Origin: Methylotenera_A sp031399315
GTDB taxonomy: Bacteria; Pseudomonadota; Gammaproteobacteria; Burkholderiales; Methylophilaceae
Assembly: GCA_031399315.1 (NCBI GenBank)
Contig: JANNOS010000035.1
Location: forward strand, 1-51,754
Reading direction: 5' to 3'
DNA: 51,754 nucleotides
The notes beneath the pieces are model-generated. The model worked only from the letters and a program-made list of their open reading frames with translations. It searched no databases and had not been told where the DNA came from. The position numbers and the translations under genes are program-made. This document shows positions 14,762-24,267 of this stretch, one piece after another; within the stretch, counting starts at the first letter, position 1; the number at the start of each line of letters is the position of its first letter.

Positions 14762-16003
14762 ATGCCATTTAGATTACTTAAATATGCGCTAAAAAAGGAA
14801 TATCCAGGAAAGCGCTTTTTTAGAGCGCTAGAAACACCAAAAAAATCCTATGATGTCGTGATTATTGGCGGAGGTGGGCATGGTCTGGCAGCCGCATATT
14901 ACTTGGGCAAAGACCATGGTATAACAAATGTAGCAGTGCTCGAAAAAGGCTATATTGGCGGGGGCAATACTGGTCGCAATACGGCGATTGTGCGCTCTAA
15001 CTATTTAACGCCAGAAGGCGTTAACTTTTATGATGCCAGCGTTAAAATCTACGAAGGCTTATCTGAAGAGCTAGATTTAAATCTTTTTTATTCAACACGC
15101 GGTCATTTTACGTTGGCACACACAGAGTCTGCGATGCGCACGATGCGCTGGCGCGCTGAAGTCAACAAACACGTAGGAGTTGATAGCCGCGTAGTGGGTG
15201 TTGATGAAATTGCTAAGGCTTGCCCACAGCTAGATATGAGCTGCAGTGGGCAAACGCCGATTTTAGGTGCGTTGTATCACGGACCAGGTTCTATTGCGCG
15301 TCACGATGGCGTCGCTTGGGGCTATGCACGTGGTGCGGATGGTTATGGCTCTGAGATTTTTCAAAATACTGAAGTGTTAAGTATTACGGTAAAAAACGGT
15401 AAAGTATGCGGGGTTAACACCAATAAAGGTTACATTGAAACTAAGCAAGTATTATGTGCTGTAGCGGGCTTTACGCCGCGCATTACCGAGATGGTCGATT
15501 TAAAGACGCCCATTGTGATTCATCCTCTACAAGCCTGCGTTACCGAGCCGATGAAGCCTTGGTTAAATAGCATTTTAGTCTCAGGTAGCTTGCATGTTTA
15601 CGTCAGTCAATCATCGCGCGGCGAATTGGTCATGGGCTCATCGCTTGACCCATACGAAATACATTCATCACGCAGTACGCTCGATTTTGTGGAGGGTTTA
15701 ACTGCACACATGCTTGATATGTTCCCATTTCTATCTAATATAAAAATTGTACGACAATGGGGTGGTATGGCTGACATGACGCCAGATTTTGCGCCGATTA
15801 TGGGTAAAACGCCGATTGAAGGCTTTTATATTGACGCAGGTTGGGGCACGTGGGGCTTCAAAGCAACGCCTATCAGCGGAAAAACCATGGCGGCTACCAT
15901 TGCCAACGATAGCAATCATGCGTTGATTCATACCTTCCGCTTATCGCGTTTTGAAGATTATGAATTAACGGGTGAAAAGGGCGCGGCTTCGGTTGGTCAC
16001 TAA
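14762..16003 (+). CDS. mgdA: N-methylglutamate dehydrogenase subunit A (SoxB-like)
   Basis: This 413-residue FAD-dependent oxidoreductase is homologous to the beta subunit of heterotetrameric sarcosine oxidase. A dinucleotide-binding motif VVIIGGGGHGLAAAYYLGKDHG sits at residues 32-53. In SoxB enzymes a histidine holds FMN covalently, and here His181 lies in the matching context GPGSIARHDGVAWGYAR. The C-terminal VRQWGGMADMTPDFAPIMG and GWGTWGFKATPISG are family motifs. With MgdB, C and D it oxidises N-methylglutamate to glutamate, passing the one-carbon unit to folate or releasing formaldehyde. It is the first gene of an eight-gene operon. Confidence 0.93.
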   Translation: MPFRLLKYALKKEYPGKRFFRALETPKKSYDVVIIGGGGHGLAAAYYLGKDHGITNVAVLEKGYIGGGNTGRNTAIVRSNYLTPEGVNFYDASVKIYEGLSEELDLNLFYSTRGHFTLAHTESAMRTMRWRAEVNKHVGVDSRVVGVDEIAKACPQLDMSCSGQTPILGALYHGPGSIARHDGVAWGYARGADGYGSEIFQNTEVLSITVKNGKVCGVNTNKGYIETKQVLCAVAGFTPRITEMVDLKTPIVIHPLQACVTEPMKPWLNSILVSGSLHVYVSQSSRGELVMGSSLDPYEIHSSRSTLDFVEGLTAHMLDMFPFLSNIKIVRQWGGMADMTPDFAPIMGKTPIEGFYIDAGWGTWGFKATPISGKTMAATIANDSNHALIHTFRLSRFEDYELTGEKGAASVGH

Positions 16004-16018
16004 AGCGGACATTTGAAG

Positions 16019-16297
16019 ATGAAACTACTTACCTGCCCAGTGAATGGAACAAGACCGCTTAGCGAATTTATATTCGGTGGTGAATATCGGCCAGCACCTG
16101 ACCAAAATACCTGTACAGATGCAGAGTGGGCGGCCTATGTGCATAATCGTCAAGGTGCGCCTGGTGATAAAAAAGAATGGTGGTATCACTCGCCTAGCGG
16201 TACTTGGTTTATTGCCGAACGCAATACGCTCACTGACAAAGTAGCGCGCACCTATTTATTAGCAGATGCAAACAAACTTGCAGAGGATAGCAAATGA
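16019..16297 (+). CDS. mgdB: N-methylglutamate dehydrogenase subunit B (SoxD-like)
   Basis: This 92-residue small subunit resembles sarcosine oxidase delta. The N-terminal MKLLTCPVNGTRPLSEFIFGGE carries the family cysteine and the R-EF motif. The C-terminal KKEWWYHSPSGTWFIAERNT is diagnostic. Delta subunits carry a structural zinc, but here only two cysteines are visible (residues 6 and ~31). A TTG at 16013 would add two residues; ATG 16019 matches the family N-terminus. It ends in an ATGA overlap with mgdC. Confidence 0.9.
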   Translation: MKLLTCPVNGTRPLSEFIFGGEYRPAPDQNTCTDAEWAAYVHNRQGAPGDKKEWWYHSPSGTWFIAERNTLTDKVARTYLLADANKLAEDSK

Positions 16298-19218
16298 GCT
16301 TGCGTAACCCTTATAAGCCTAGCGAGTGGATAAACCGTAACAAACAAATCAACTTTATGTTTGAGGGCGAAGCTTTTACGGCGTTTGAGGGTGATACGAT
16401 TAGTAGCGCGCTCTGGGCGGCAAATCAAAAAGTATTAGGACGCAGCTTTAAATATCACCGTCCACGCGGCGTACTGAGTTTGGCTAATCACGATGTCAAT
16501 ATTTTGATGACTGATGGCGTAGATACTAATATTCGTGCGGATGTGGTAGAAGTGAAAGAAGGCATGAAGTTGTATGCGGTGAACACCAAAGGTGGCGTTA
16601 AAAAGGATAAGAATAGAATCATTGATTTTATTTCGCCATTCCTGCCCGTAGGGTTTTACTATAAGGCGTTTCACAAGCCGCGCTGGTTATTTCCTTTTTG
16701 GGAAAATGTCATTCGTAAAGCTGCAGGGCTTGGAGTGGTTAATTTTAACTATCCGCGCATTCTTAAACGTAAACTGCATACACATTGCGATTTATTAGTC
16801 GTTGGTGCAGGTCCTGCAGGCCTCACCGCCGCTTATACCGCCGCAACAGCAGGCTTGCAAGTGATACTGGTAGACGAAAATAGATGTGCTGGTGGCAGTT
16901 TAAGCTACGACCGTGGCGGTGATAGCATAACGGCTGAGCATTTAACAACTTTATTGCAAAAAGTGAATAGTTTACCCAATATAAACCTCATCACTGGAGC
17001 TTATGCAGCTGGCTATTATCCTGATCATTTAATTCCAATCGTTGGTGCAGCTGGTATTACAAAAGTGCGTGCTAAAGCCGTAATTGTTGCGACTGGCGCC
17101 TTTGAACAGCCGCCCGTATTTAGATACAACGATTTACCTGGTGTCATGTTAGGTTCGGCCGCGCAACGGTTGATTTATCGTTATGGCGTTAAACCTTGCA
17201 ACAACGGTATTGTGTTTACCGCCAATAATTATGGTTATCGCGTCGCACTTGATTTGTTAGATGCTGGTACAAGCGTGTCAGCGATTGTCGATTTACGTAG
17301 CGGCGCACAGGGCGGTGCATATGGCGATTTGTGTGCGGTAGAAATTGCTAAGCGTAACGTGAAAATATATGCAGGTTACTGCATCTATGAAGCCTTAGCG
17401 ACTTCGGACAGATCACGTGTATCTGGCGCGATTATTTGTGCGTACGACGATAAAAACAATGTTGCACTTGCCGATAATAAATTTACACTAGATTGTGATG
17501 GGATTGCGATGAGCGCAGGCTGGGCGCCCGCTGCTGCCTTGTTATATCAGGCGGGTACGCAGATGCAGTTTGATTATAGCGTGCAACAATTTGTACCCAA
17601 TCGTTTACCCGCTGGCGTGTTCGCGGCAGGTAAGGTGAATGGGGTTTATGAGCTAGATCAGCGCATGAAAGATGGCGAACGTGCAGCAAATGATGTGCTC
17701 AATTACTTGGGTAAGGCGTCAGTAAAAATTAATGTTCAAAAGTCCAATGTTGAAAAACATGGTGGTACGTCACCAAGTCATGCTTATCCAATGGTGCCGC
17801 ATCCAAAAGGTAAAAACTTTGTTGATTTCGACGAAGATATACAAATTAAAGATTTTGAAAATGCAGCAAAAGAAGGTTTTGATAATATTGAACTGATGAA
17901 GCGCTTTACCACGGTCGGCATGGGGCCTAGTCAAGGCAAGCATTCGAACATGAGTGCGATTCGCATTTTGGCTAAAATCCGCGGGTTACCAGTCGAAAAA
18001 ATCGGCACGACAACATCGCGACCATTTTTTCATCCAACGCCGATGGGTCATTTAGGCGGGCGCGGTTTTCACCCGCACCGTTTAACATCCTTGCATGATT
18101 GGCACGCTGCAAATGGTGCAGTATTTACCGACATTGGCGCTTGGAAGCGTGCGGCCTACTATCTGCAAAGCGGCCAAACCAAAGAAGAGGCGATTCAAAC
18201 TGAAGCATGGGCTGTGCGTAATGCTGCAGGCATTATTGATGGCAGCTCATTAGGTAAGATTGAAGTGCATGGCTCAGAGGCGGCAGAGTTTCTTGAGCGC
18301 TTTTTTACTGGTAAATATGCTCAGCAAAAGGTAGGTACTTGGCGCTATACATTATTGTTAGACGAAGCTGGTGTTGTGATTGATGACGGCGTTGCCAGCA
18401 GAATGTCGGATGACCTATTTTATCTATCAATTGGTACAACTAATGCCGCCGCCGTCTATCGGGAAATGCAACGCTGCCAACAAATGTGGCAACTCGATAT
18501 TGGGCTTGTGAATGTAACTGGTGCGCTTGGCGCGATTAATCTTGCTGGCCCTGCTGCACAAAAGATTTTAGCTGGCTTAACGGATTGTGATTTATCACCA
18601 GCGCCATTTCCACTCGGCCATGTGCGCGAAACATTAGTTGCCAATATACCAAGCAAAATTATTCGTGCTTCATTTGTGTCTGACATGGCGTATGAGCTAC
18701 ATAGTCCGATGGATCAAGTGCCACATGTTTGGGCAGCGTTGTTGAAAGCAGGCAAGCAACATGGAATCCGCGCGTTTGGTAGTGATACGCAACGTTTATT
18801 GCGCCTTGAAATGGGCCATGCTATGCCTGGGGTTGATACCGATGGCCTTACAAATCCATTTGAAATGGGTGCGGATTGGGCCGTTAAAATGGACAAACCT
18901 TATTTTATAGGGCAAAGAAGCTTGGCTATAATTAATAAGCGTCCTGTTAACAAGCAACTGGTGGCATTTACGTTGGATGCTAACTTCAAGGGTGAGATGC
19001 CGCTGGAATGTAATTTAGTGATTGATGGTGACAACATTAATGGCCGTGTGACCAGTATAGGTTTTAGTCAAACCATAGGGCAAACAATTGGCTTGGCTTA
19101 CGTAAAACCTTATCAAAAAGCGGTTGGTACGACATTTCAAATACGCACAGATAACGGCTCGCTAGTATCGGCTACAGTGGTAGATACGCCGTTTTTCAAA
19201 AAGCAGAAGGAAGCTTGA
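16294..19218 (+). CDS. mgdC: N-methylglutamate dehydrogenase subunit C (SoxA-like)
   Basis: The large 974-residue subunit has four regions. An N-terminal ferredoxin-like domain (residues ~1-95, GDTISSALWAANQKVLGRSFKYHRPRG) is followed by an NAD/FAD Rossmann region beginning CDLLVVGAGPAGLTAAYTAA (~165-185). A central linker precedes a C-terminal folate-binding GCV_T domain (~600-970, with FGSDTQRLLRLEMGHAMPGVDTDGLTNPFEMG). This matches the alpha subunit of sarcosine oxidase, in which folate accepts the methylene group. The length is usual for the family. It overlaps mgdB (ATGA) and mgdD (TGATG). Confidence 0.93.
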   Translation: MSLRNPYKPSEWINRNKQINFMFEGEAFTAFEGDTISSALWAANQKVLGRSFKYHRPRGVLSLANHDVNILMTDGVDTNIRADVVEVKEGMKLYAVNTKGGVKKDKNRIIDFISPFLPVGFYYKAFHKPRWLFPFWENVIRKAAGLGVVNFNYPRILKRKLHTHCDLLVVGAGPAGLTAAYTAATAGLQVILVDENRCAGGSLSYDRGGDSITAEHLTTLLQKVNSLPNINLITGAYAAGYYPDHLIPIVGAAGITKVRAKAVIVATGAFEQPPVFRYNDLPGVMLGSAAQRLIYRYGVKPCNNGIVFTANNYGYRVALDLLDAGTSVSAIVDLRSGAQGGAYGDLCAVEIAKRNVKIYAGYCIYEALATSDRSRVSGAIICAYDDKNNVALADNKFTLDCDGIAMSAGWAPAAALLYQAGTQMQFDYSVQQFVPNRLPAGVFAAGKVNGVYELDQRMKDGERAANDVLNYLGKASVKINVQKSNVEKHGGTSPSHAYPMVPHPKGKNFVDFDEDIQIKDFENAAKEGFDNIELMKRFTTVGMGPSQGKHSNMSAIRILAKIRGLPVEKIGTTTSRPFFHPTPMGHLGGRGFHPHRLTSLHDWHAANGAVFTDIGAWKRAAYYLQSGQTKEEAIQTEAWAVRNAAGIIDGSSLGKIEVHGSEAAEFLERFFTGKYAQQKVGTWRYTLLLDEAGVVIDDGVASRMSDDLFYLSIGTTNAAAVYREMQRCQQMWQLDIGLVNVTGALGAINLAGPAAQKILAGLTDCDLSPAPFPLGHVRETLVANIPSKIIRASFVSDMAYELHSPMDQVPHVWAALLKAGKQHGIRAFGSDTQRLLRLEMGHAMPGVDTDGLTNPFEMGADWAVKMDKPYFIGQRSLAIINKRPVNKQLVAFTLDANFKGEMPLECNLVIDGDNINGRVTSIGFSQTIGQTIGLAYVKPYQKAVGTTFQIRTDNGSLVSATVVDTPFFKKQKEA

Positions 19219-19736
19219 TGCAAGCGCTTAGTATTACAGATGTGAGTGAATTAATGCGCTACGGCGTTAAAGGGCCGCAGGCTGCAAACTGGCTGGCTAA
19301 GCACGAGGTGGTGATTCCTGCCAAGCCTAACGCATGGGTTTTAAATAAAAATGCAATTGTAATGCGCCTAGGTATCAGTGAGTTTTTAATTGAAGATCAA
19401 AAGGGCGGGGAAACTTGCAGTAAATTAGCGGCAGATACTCTTCGGGTTGCAGGTGTATATAAAGCACCACGGGTGGACGCCTCATATATGTTGGCTGGTA
19501 GCGAAGTGCATAACTTGTTATCTGAAATATGTACACTTGATTTAAGCGAATCAGCATTGCAAGAGAACGATGTAATTATGACGCAAGTGGCAGGTATTTC
19601 TGCCACCGTGCTGCGCCAAAATATCAATAATGAGATGGTTTATAGGTTGTGGTGCGATGGAACCTATGGGGTTTATATGAAGCACATTTTATTAGAAATT
19701 GGGGCCGAGATAGATGCTATGGAGACGAAAAGTTAG
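19218..19736 (+). CDS. mgdD: N-methylglutamate dehydrogenase subunit D (SoxG-like)
   Basis: This 172-residue gamma subunit resembles SoxG. Its sequence is divergent but keeps the family layout with the C-terminal LWCDGTYGVYMKHILLEIGAEI. ATG 19218 overlaps the mgdC stop as TGATG and has AGAAGGA upstream; the TTG one codon earlier is less likely. It completes the MgdABCD complex. The 47-base gap to gmaS has no terminator. Confidence 0.85.
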   Translation: MQALSITDVSELMRYGVKGPQAANWLAKHEVVIPAKPNAWVLNKNAIVMRLGISEFLIEDQKGGETCSKLAADTLRVAGVYKAPRVDASYMLAGSEVHNLLSEICTLDLSESALQENDVIMTQVAGISATVLRQNINNEMVYRLWCDGTYGVYMKHILLEIGAEIDAMETKS

Positions 19737-19783
19737 GTTGAAAGGTAATGTTTTTTTTAAAAAGATTTCAGGGAGAAAGTTAA

Positions 19784-21118
19784 ATGAAGACGTTAGCTGA
19801 AGCAAAGAAATTTTTAAAAGATAGTAGCGTTAAGTACATCTTAGCGCAGTTTGTGGATATTCACGGTGTGGCTAAAGTAAAGTCCGTGCCAGTTGCGCAT
19901 TTAGAAGACATTCTAACCGCGGGCGCAGGCTTTGCTGGTGGCGCAATTTGGGGTATGGGCATTGCGCCGAATGGCCCAGATTATATGGCGGTTGGCGAAC
20001 TTGCGACATTGAATTTAATCCCATGGCAGCCAAGTTACGCGCGCATTGTGTGCGATGGTCATGTGAACGGAAAGCCTTACGAATATGATTCGCGCGTGGT
20101 GCTTAAAAAACAAATAGCACGTTTGGCAGAGAAGGGTTGGACGCTATATACGGGGTTAGAGCCTGAGTTTTCGCTATTGCATCGTGATGAAAATGGCGCC
20201 ATTCACCCAATGGATGATACTGACACGCTTGCCAAGCCTTGCTATGACTACAAAGGCATTACACGACAATCGGCTTTTCTTGAAGAACTGACAGACTCCT
20301 TGCTGGCTACGGGTTTAGATGTGTATCAAATTGATCATGAAGATGCGAATGGTCAATTCGAAATTAACTATACTTATGCAGATTGCTTGAAAAGCGCAGA
20401 CGATTTTATTATGTTCAAAATGGCCGCTAGCGAGATTGCCAATGCGCATGGCATGATTTGTTCACTGATGCCAAAACCTTTCAGCAACCGACCTGGCAAC
20501 GGCATGCACATGCACATGTCGATTGGCGATGGCAAAAAAAGTTTGTTCCAAGACGATTCAGATAAAACAGGTCATGGATTATCTAAGTTAGCCTATCACT
20601 TCCTTGGTGGTTTGCTCGCACATGCGCCGGCTATCTGCGCGCTGGCTGCGCCTACGGTTAATTCTTATAAACGCCTCGTCGTGGGGCAGTCGCTCACTGG
20701 TGCAACATGGGCGCCCGCGTATATTTCATATGGTAATAATAATCGCTCGACCATGGTGCGCATTCCTTACGGTCGCTTAGAGTTACGCTTGCCAGATGGC
20801 GGCTGCAACCCTTATTTGACAACGGCTGCAGTGATTGCGGCAGGGCTAGACGGTATCAAACGCGAGCTGCACCCTGGCGACGGCAATGGCGACAACTTGT
20901 ACGATTATTCTACCAAGCAGTTGAAAGAGAAAAAAATCGACATATTGCCGCAAAATCTCAATTTGGCACTAGACGCACTTGAAGATGACAAGGTCATTCG
21001 CGAAGCGCTGGGAGAAAACTTAACGAGTGAATATCTAATGCTAAAACGTGCGGAATGGATTGAATATATGCGCCATGTTTCTGATTGGGAAGTTAAAAGA
21101 TATTTAGAATTTTTCTAA
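19784..21118 (+). CDS. gmaS: Gamma-glutamylmethylamide synthetase
   Basis: This 444-residue glutamine-synthetase-superfamily enzyme is expected to ligate methylamine to the gamma-carboxyl of glutamate using ATP, the entry step of the N-methylglutamate pathway. Catalytic-domain motifs are GLEPEFSLL (~residue 123), GNGMHMHMSIGDG (~238), NSYKRLV (~292) and RLELRLPDGGCNPY (~330). The length and the lack of an adenylylation loop fit GmaS rather than housekeeping GlnA. Position between mgdABCD and mgsABC makes the assignment firm. GGGAG precedes the ATG. Confidence 0.93.
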   Translation: MKTLAEAKKFLKDSSVKYILAQFVDIHGVAKVKSVPVAHLEDILTAGAGFAGGAIWGMGIAPNGPDYMAVGELATLNLIPWQPSYARIVCDGHVNGKPYEYDSRVVLKKQIARLAEKGWTLYTGLEPEFSLLHRDENGAIHPMDDTDTLAKPCYDYKGITRQSAFLEELTDSLLATGLDVYQIDHEDANGQFEINYTYADCLKSADDFIMFKMAASEIANAHGMICSLMPKPFSNRPGNGMHMHMSIGDGKKSLFQDDSDKTGHGLSKLAYHFLGGLLAHAPAICALAAPTVNSYKRLVVGQSLTGATWAPAYISYGNNNRSTMVRIPYGRLELRLPDGGCNPYLTTAAVIAAGLDGIKRELHPGDGNGDNLYDYSTKQLKEKKIDILPQNLNLALDALEDDKVIREALGENLTSEYLMLKRAEWIEYMRHVSDWEVKRYLEFF

Positions 21119-21169
21119 TAAAATAGATAGTTAAATAAATATATTAATGTAGTTTATAAGGATTAAATT

Positions 21170-22066
21170 ATGTGTGGAATTGTAGGTTTATTGGTAAGAA
21201 ACCAAAAGATGCGCGACTCAATAGGCGAATTGATGCTGCCAATGTTGATTGGCATGACAGAACGCGGCCCAGACTCAGCAGGCTTAGCCATGTTCAGTGC
21301 ACCAGTGGCAAATGATGCGAGAAAGTTCAGCCTATATGCTGGGACAGAAAACTTTAATTGGACTGCGCTCGCAGCGGACTTTGAAAAGTCACTCAATAGC
21401 AAAGCCAAAATTGAACCTAAAACCAATCACGCCGTGATGACGACAACACTAGTACCCACGCAGGTTAAAGCATGGTTAAAAACAAATTATCCACAGCTGC
21501 ATTTGCTATCTGTTGGTCAGTTGATGGATATTTACAAAGACGTCGGCACACCTGCGCAAGTCGCAGACCGCTACGATTTTAAAAACTTCAAAGGCACGCA
21601 CCTTGTTGGCCATACCCGTATGGCCACGGAATCAGCCATTACGCCAGCACACGCGCACCCGTTCACGGCTGGCCAAGATTGGTGTTTAGTGCATAACGGC
21701 TCATTAAGTAATGCGCACAGTTTGCGTCGTAAATTAGAAAAAGAAGGTATTGAGTTTGAAACCGATAATGATACCGAAGCGGCCTGTCGCTTTTTAGAGT
21801 GGCGCATGCGTGAAGGTGATGACTTGGAAACCGCTTTAAATCATGGCTTTGATGAATTGGATGGCTTTTATACCTTATTGATGGGGACAAAAAATCAGCT
21901 CGCTTTAGTGCGCGATCCATTTGGTTGTAAGCCCGCCATTATTGCTGAGCATGATGATTATGTGGCAATTGCTTCGGAATTTCGCTCATTGGCGCATCTG
22001 CCTGATATTAAAAACGCGAAGGTTTTTGAACCTAACCCAAAGGAAATGTACGTATGGACAATATAA
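21170..22066 (+). CDS. mgsA: N-methylglutamate synthase subunit A (Ntn amidotransferase)
   Basis: The 298-residue class-II glutamine amidotransferase has Cys2 exposed after methionine removal (MCGIVGLLVRN). Other conserved blocks are ERGPDSAGLAMF, HTRMATESAITPAHAHPF, VHNGSLSN and NDTEAACRFLEWR. It corresponds to the N-terminal domain of glutamate synthase. In the synthase it hydrolyses gamma-glutamylmethylamide and channels methylamine to the FMN subunit. An AAGGAT site precedes the ATG. Its 3' end overlaps mgsB by 13 bases. Confidence 0.92.
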   Translation: MCGIVGLLVRNQKMRDSIGELMLPMLIGMTERGPDSAGLAMFSAPVANDARKFSLYAGTENFNWTALAADFEKSLNSKAKIEPKTNHAVMTTTLVPTQVKAWLKTNYPQLHLLSVGQLMDIYKDVGTPAQVADRYDFKNFKGTHLVGHTRMATESAITPAHAHPFTAGQDWCLVHNGSLSNAHSLRRKLEKEGIEFETDNDTEAACRFLEWRMREGDDLETALNHGFDELDGFYTLLMGTKNQLALVRDPFGCKPAIIAEHDDYVAIASEFRSLAHLPDIKNAKVFEPNPKEMYVWTI

Positions 22067-22746
22067 ATTTTGACTTGGATAAGAAGCCGCTGCGCGAGGT
22101 TAACCAGTTTCTTCATGGTGATGCAAGTGGTCTAAATGGAAAGTCAGTCGTGATTGAAAATCCAAATGGCGCACACAGCATCGCGGTTGGCCTAAAATCT
22201 GACGTGCATGTCACCATTAAAGGTCACGCCGGCTATTACGCAGCGGGTATGAACCAAATCGCTAAAGTGACCATTGAAGGCAGTGCAGGTAGCGGTGTGG
22301 CGGAGAATATGATGTCTGGCATGGTGCACGTGAAAGGGTTTGCATCTAATGCTGCTGGCGCAACCGCAAATGGTGGCTTATTGGTGATTGATGGAGACGC
22401 AGGCTTGCGTTGCGGTATCTCGCTAAAAGGCGCGGATATCGTGGTTGGTGGCTCGGTTGGCAGTTTCTCGGCCTTTATGGCACAAGCCGGTAACTTTGTA
22501 ATTTTGGGTGATGCAGGTGAAGGGCTAGGAGACTCAATTTATGAGGCTAAGATTTTTGTGCGCGGCAAAGTTAAAAGTTTGGGCGCAGATTGCGAAGTAA
22601 AAGCAATGGATGCTGAAAGCAAAAAAATCCTCACTGATTTACTGGCTAAATCTGGCCATGCAGATGTGAGTCCAGACAATTTTACCCAATATGGTTCTGC
22701 GCGTACGCTGTACCACTTCCACGTAGATAATGCAGGAGCTTACTAA
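22054..22746 (+). CDS. mgsB: N-methylglutamate synthase subunit B (GltB C-terminal-like)
   Basis: This 230-residue protein is the GXGXG right-handed beta-helix domain found at the C-terminus of the glutamate synthase large subunit, here a separate polypeptide. Repeats include GHAGYYAAGMNQIAKVTIEGSAGSGVAENMMSG and GDAGLRCGISLKGADIVVGG. It has a structural role bringing the amidotransferase and FMN domains together. The frame is offset from mgsA, whose last 13 bases it overlaps. mgsC starts one base after its stop. Confidence 0.92.
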   Translation: MDNINFDLDKKPLREVNQFLHGDASGLNGKSVVIENPNGAHSIAVGLKSDVHVTIKGHAGYYAAGMNQIAKVTIEGSAGSGVAENMMSGMVHVKGFASNAAGATANGGLLVIDGDAGLRCGISLKGADIVVGGSVGSFSAFMAQAGNFVILGDAGEGLGDSIYEAKIFVRGKVKSLGADCEVKAMDAESKKILTDLLAKSGHADVSPDNFTQYGSARTLYHFHVDNAGAY

Positions 22747-22747
22747 A

Positions 22748-24112
22748 ATGAGTGACGACCATCCTAAAACACCACAAACGCATATTCCTCAAACTAAAGC
22801 GCGTTATTCGGCGACGTTTGATGAATATACCATGTCTGAAATACGTCGCGCAGCTGCTACAGGTATTTACGATATTCGTGGTGGTGGTGCAAAACGCAAG
22901 TTGCCGCACTTTGATGATTTATTATTTCTTGGCGCTTCAGTCAGTCGCTATCCGCTAGAAGGCTATCGCGAAAAATGTGGTACGGATGTCGTTTTAGGTA
23001 CACGTTTTGCCAAAAAACCAATTTATTTAAAAACGCCAGTAACCATCGCTGGTATGAGTTTTGGTGCGCTTTCTGGCCCTGCTAAAGAGGCGCTAGGGCG
23101 CGGCGCTACAGCTGTGGGTACCAGCACAACCACGGGTGATGGCGGCATGACGCCAGAAGAACGCGGTCAATCACAAACTTTAGTGTATCAATATTTGCCA
23201 TCACGCTACGGCATGAATCCAGATGATTTACGCAAGGCTGATGCGATTGAAGTGGTGATTGGGCAGGGTGCTAAACCTGGTGGTGGTGGCATGTTATTAG
23301 GCCAAAAAATTAGCGCACGCGTGGCTAAAATGCGTTGCTTGCCAGAAGGTATTGATCAACGCTCATCTTGCCGGCATCCAGACTGGACGGGGCCTGATGA
23401 CTTGGAAATCAAAATCAATGAACTTCGCGAAATTACCGATTGGGAAAAACCAATTTACGTAAAGATAGGCGCCACACGACCATATTTTGATGTGGCTTTA
23501 GCAGTTAAGTCAGGTGCAGATGTTGTGGTGCTAGATGGCATGCAAGGCGGCACAGCGGCCACGCAAGAGGTTTTTATTGAGCACGTCGGTTTGCCGATAT
23601 TGGCCGCTATTCGGCCAGCGGTAAAGGCCTTGCAAGATTTAGGCGTGTATCGCAATGGTAAAAATAGCGTGCAATTGATTGTGTCTGGTGGCATTAGAAA
23701 CGGGGCAGATGTGGCAAAAGCCATTGCACTAGGTGCAGACGCAGTAGCGATTGGTACAGCAGCGTTAATTGCGCTAGGTGACAATGACCCACATCTAGAA
23801 GCGGAATACAACAAACTCGGCACAACAGCTGGCGCCTACGATGATTGGCACGAAGGTAAAGACCCAGCGGGCATTACCACGCAAGACCCTGAGCTCATGA
23901 AACGCGTAGATCCTGTTAAAGCGGGGCACAGATTGGCGAATTATATCGCTGTAATGACGATGGAAGCGCAAGTGGTCGCACGCGCTTGCGGAAAATCGCA
24001 CTTGCATAATTTAGAACCCGAAGATTTAGTCGCATTAACGATAGAAGCCTCAGCCATGGCACAAGTGCCATTGGCTGGCACTAGCTGGATACCAGGAGTC
24101 ACTAAGTTTTAA
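22748..24112 (+). CDS. mgsC: N-methylglutamate synthase subunit C (FMN-binding GltB-like)
   Basis: The 454-residue FMN domain is homologous to the central domain of glutamate synthase. Key blocks are PVTIAGMSFGALSGPAKEALGRGA, TTTGDGGMTPEERG, GQGAKPGGGGMLLGQKIS, VVLDGMQGGTAATQE and the phosphate-binding GADAVAIGTAAL. It reductively adds methylamine to 2-oxoglutarate to give N-methylglutamate. I chose ATG 22748, one base after the mgsB stop, with AGGAG upstream; ATG 22730 would overlap mgsB. It ends the operon before a bidirectional terminator. Confidence 0.93.
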   Translation: MSDDHPKTPQTHIPQTKARYSATFDEYTMSEIRRAAATGIYDIRGGGAKRKLPHFDDLLFLGASVSRYPLEGYREKCGTDVVLGTRFAKKPIYLKTPVTIAGMSFGALSGPAKEALGRGATAVGTSTTTGDGGMTPEERGQSQTLVYQYLPSRYGMNPDDLRKADAIEVVIGQGAKPGGGGMLLGQKISARVAKMRCLPEGIDQRSSCRHPDWTGPDDLEIKINELREITDWEKPIYVKIGATRPYFDVALAVKSGADVVVLDGMQGGTAATQEVFIEHVGLPILAAIRPAVKALQDLGVYRNGKNSVQLIVSGGIRNGADVAKAIALGADAVAIGTAALIALGDNDPHLEAEYNKLGTTAGAYDDWHEGKDPAGITTQDPELMKRVDPVKAGHRLANYIAVMTMEAQVVARACGKSHLHNLEPEDLVALTIEASAMAQVPLAGTSWIPGVTKF

Positions 24113-24200
24113 TTATTACGATTAATATTCTCTGTCTAAAGCGGGTCTAACTCAGTCTAACGCAACGGGTGATTACTAGGTGTGGGTATTAGCTATAGTA

Positions 24201-24240
24201 AATAAGGCACTCCAGCTTTAACTGCAGTGCCTTATTTTTA
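24201..24240. terminator. Bidirectional terminator between mgsC and the HbpS-like gene
   Basis: AATAAGGCACT (24201-24211) pairs with AGTGCCTTATT (24226-24236), with an inner CAG/CTG. T-rich TTATTTTTA follows on plus and TTATTTA on minus. It separates two convergent genes. The preceding 24113-24200 shows only a loose TCTAA repetition. Confidence 0.8.
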
Positions 24241-24267
24241 AACTTACTTTAATATGAAAACTATGAC

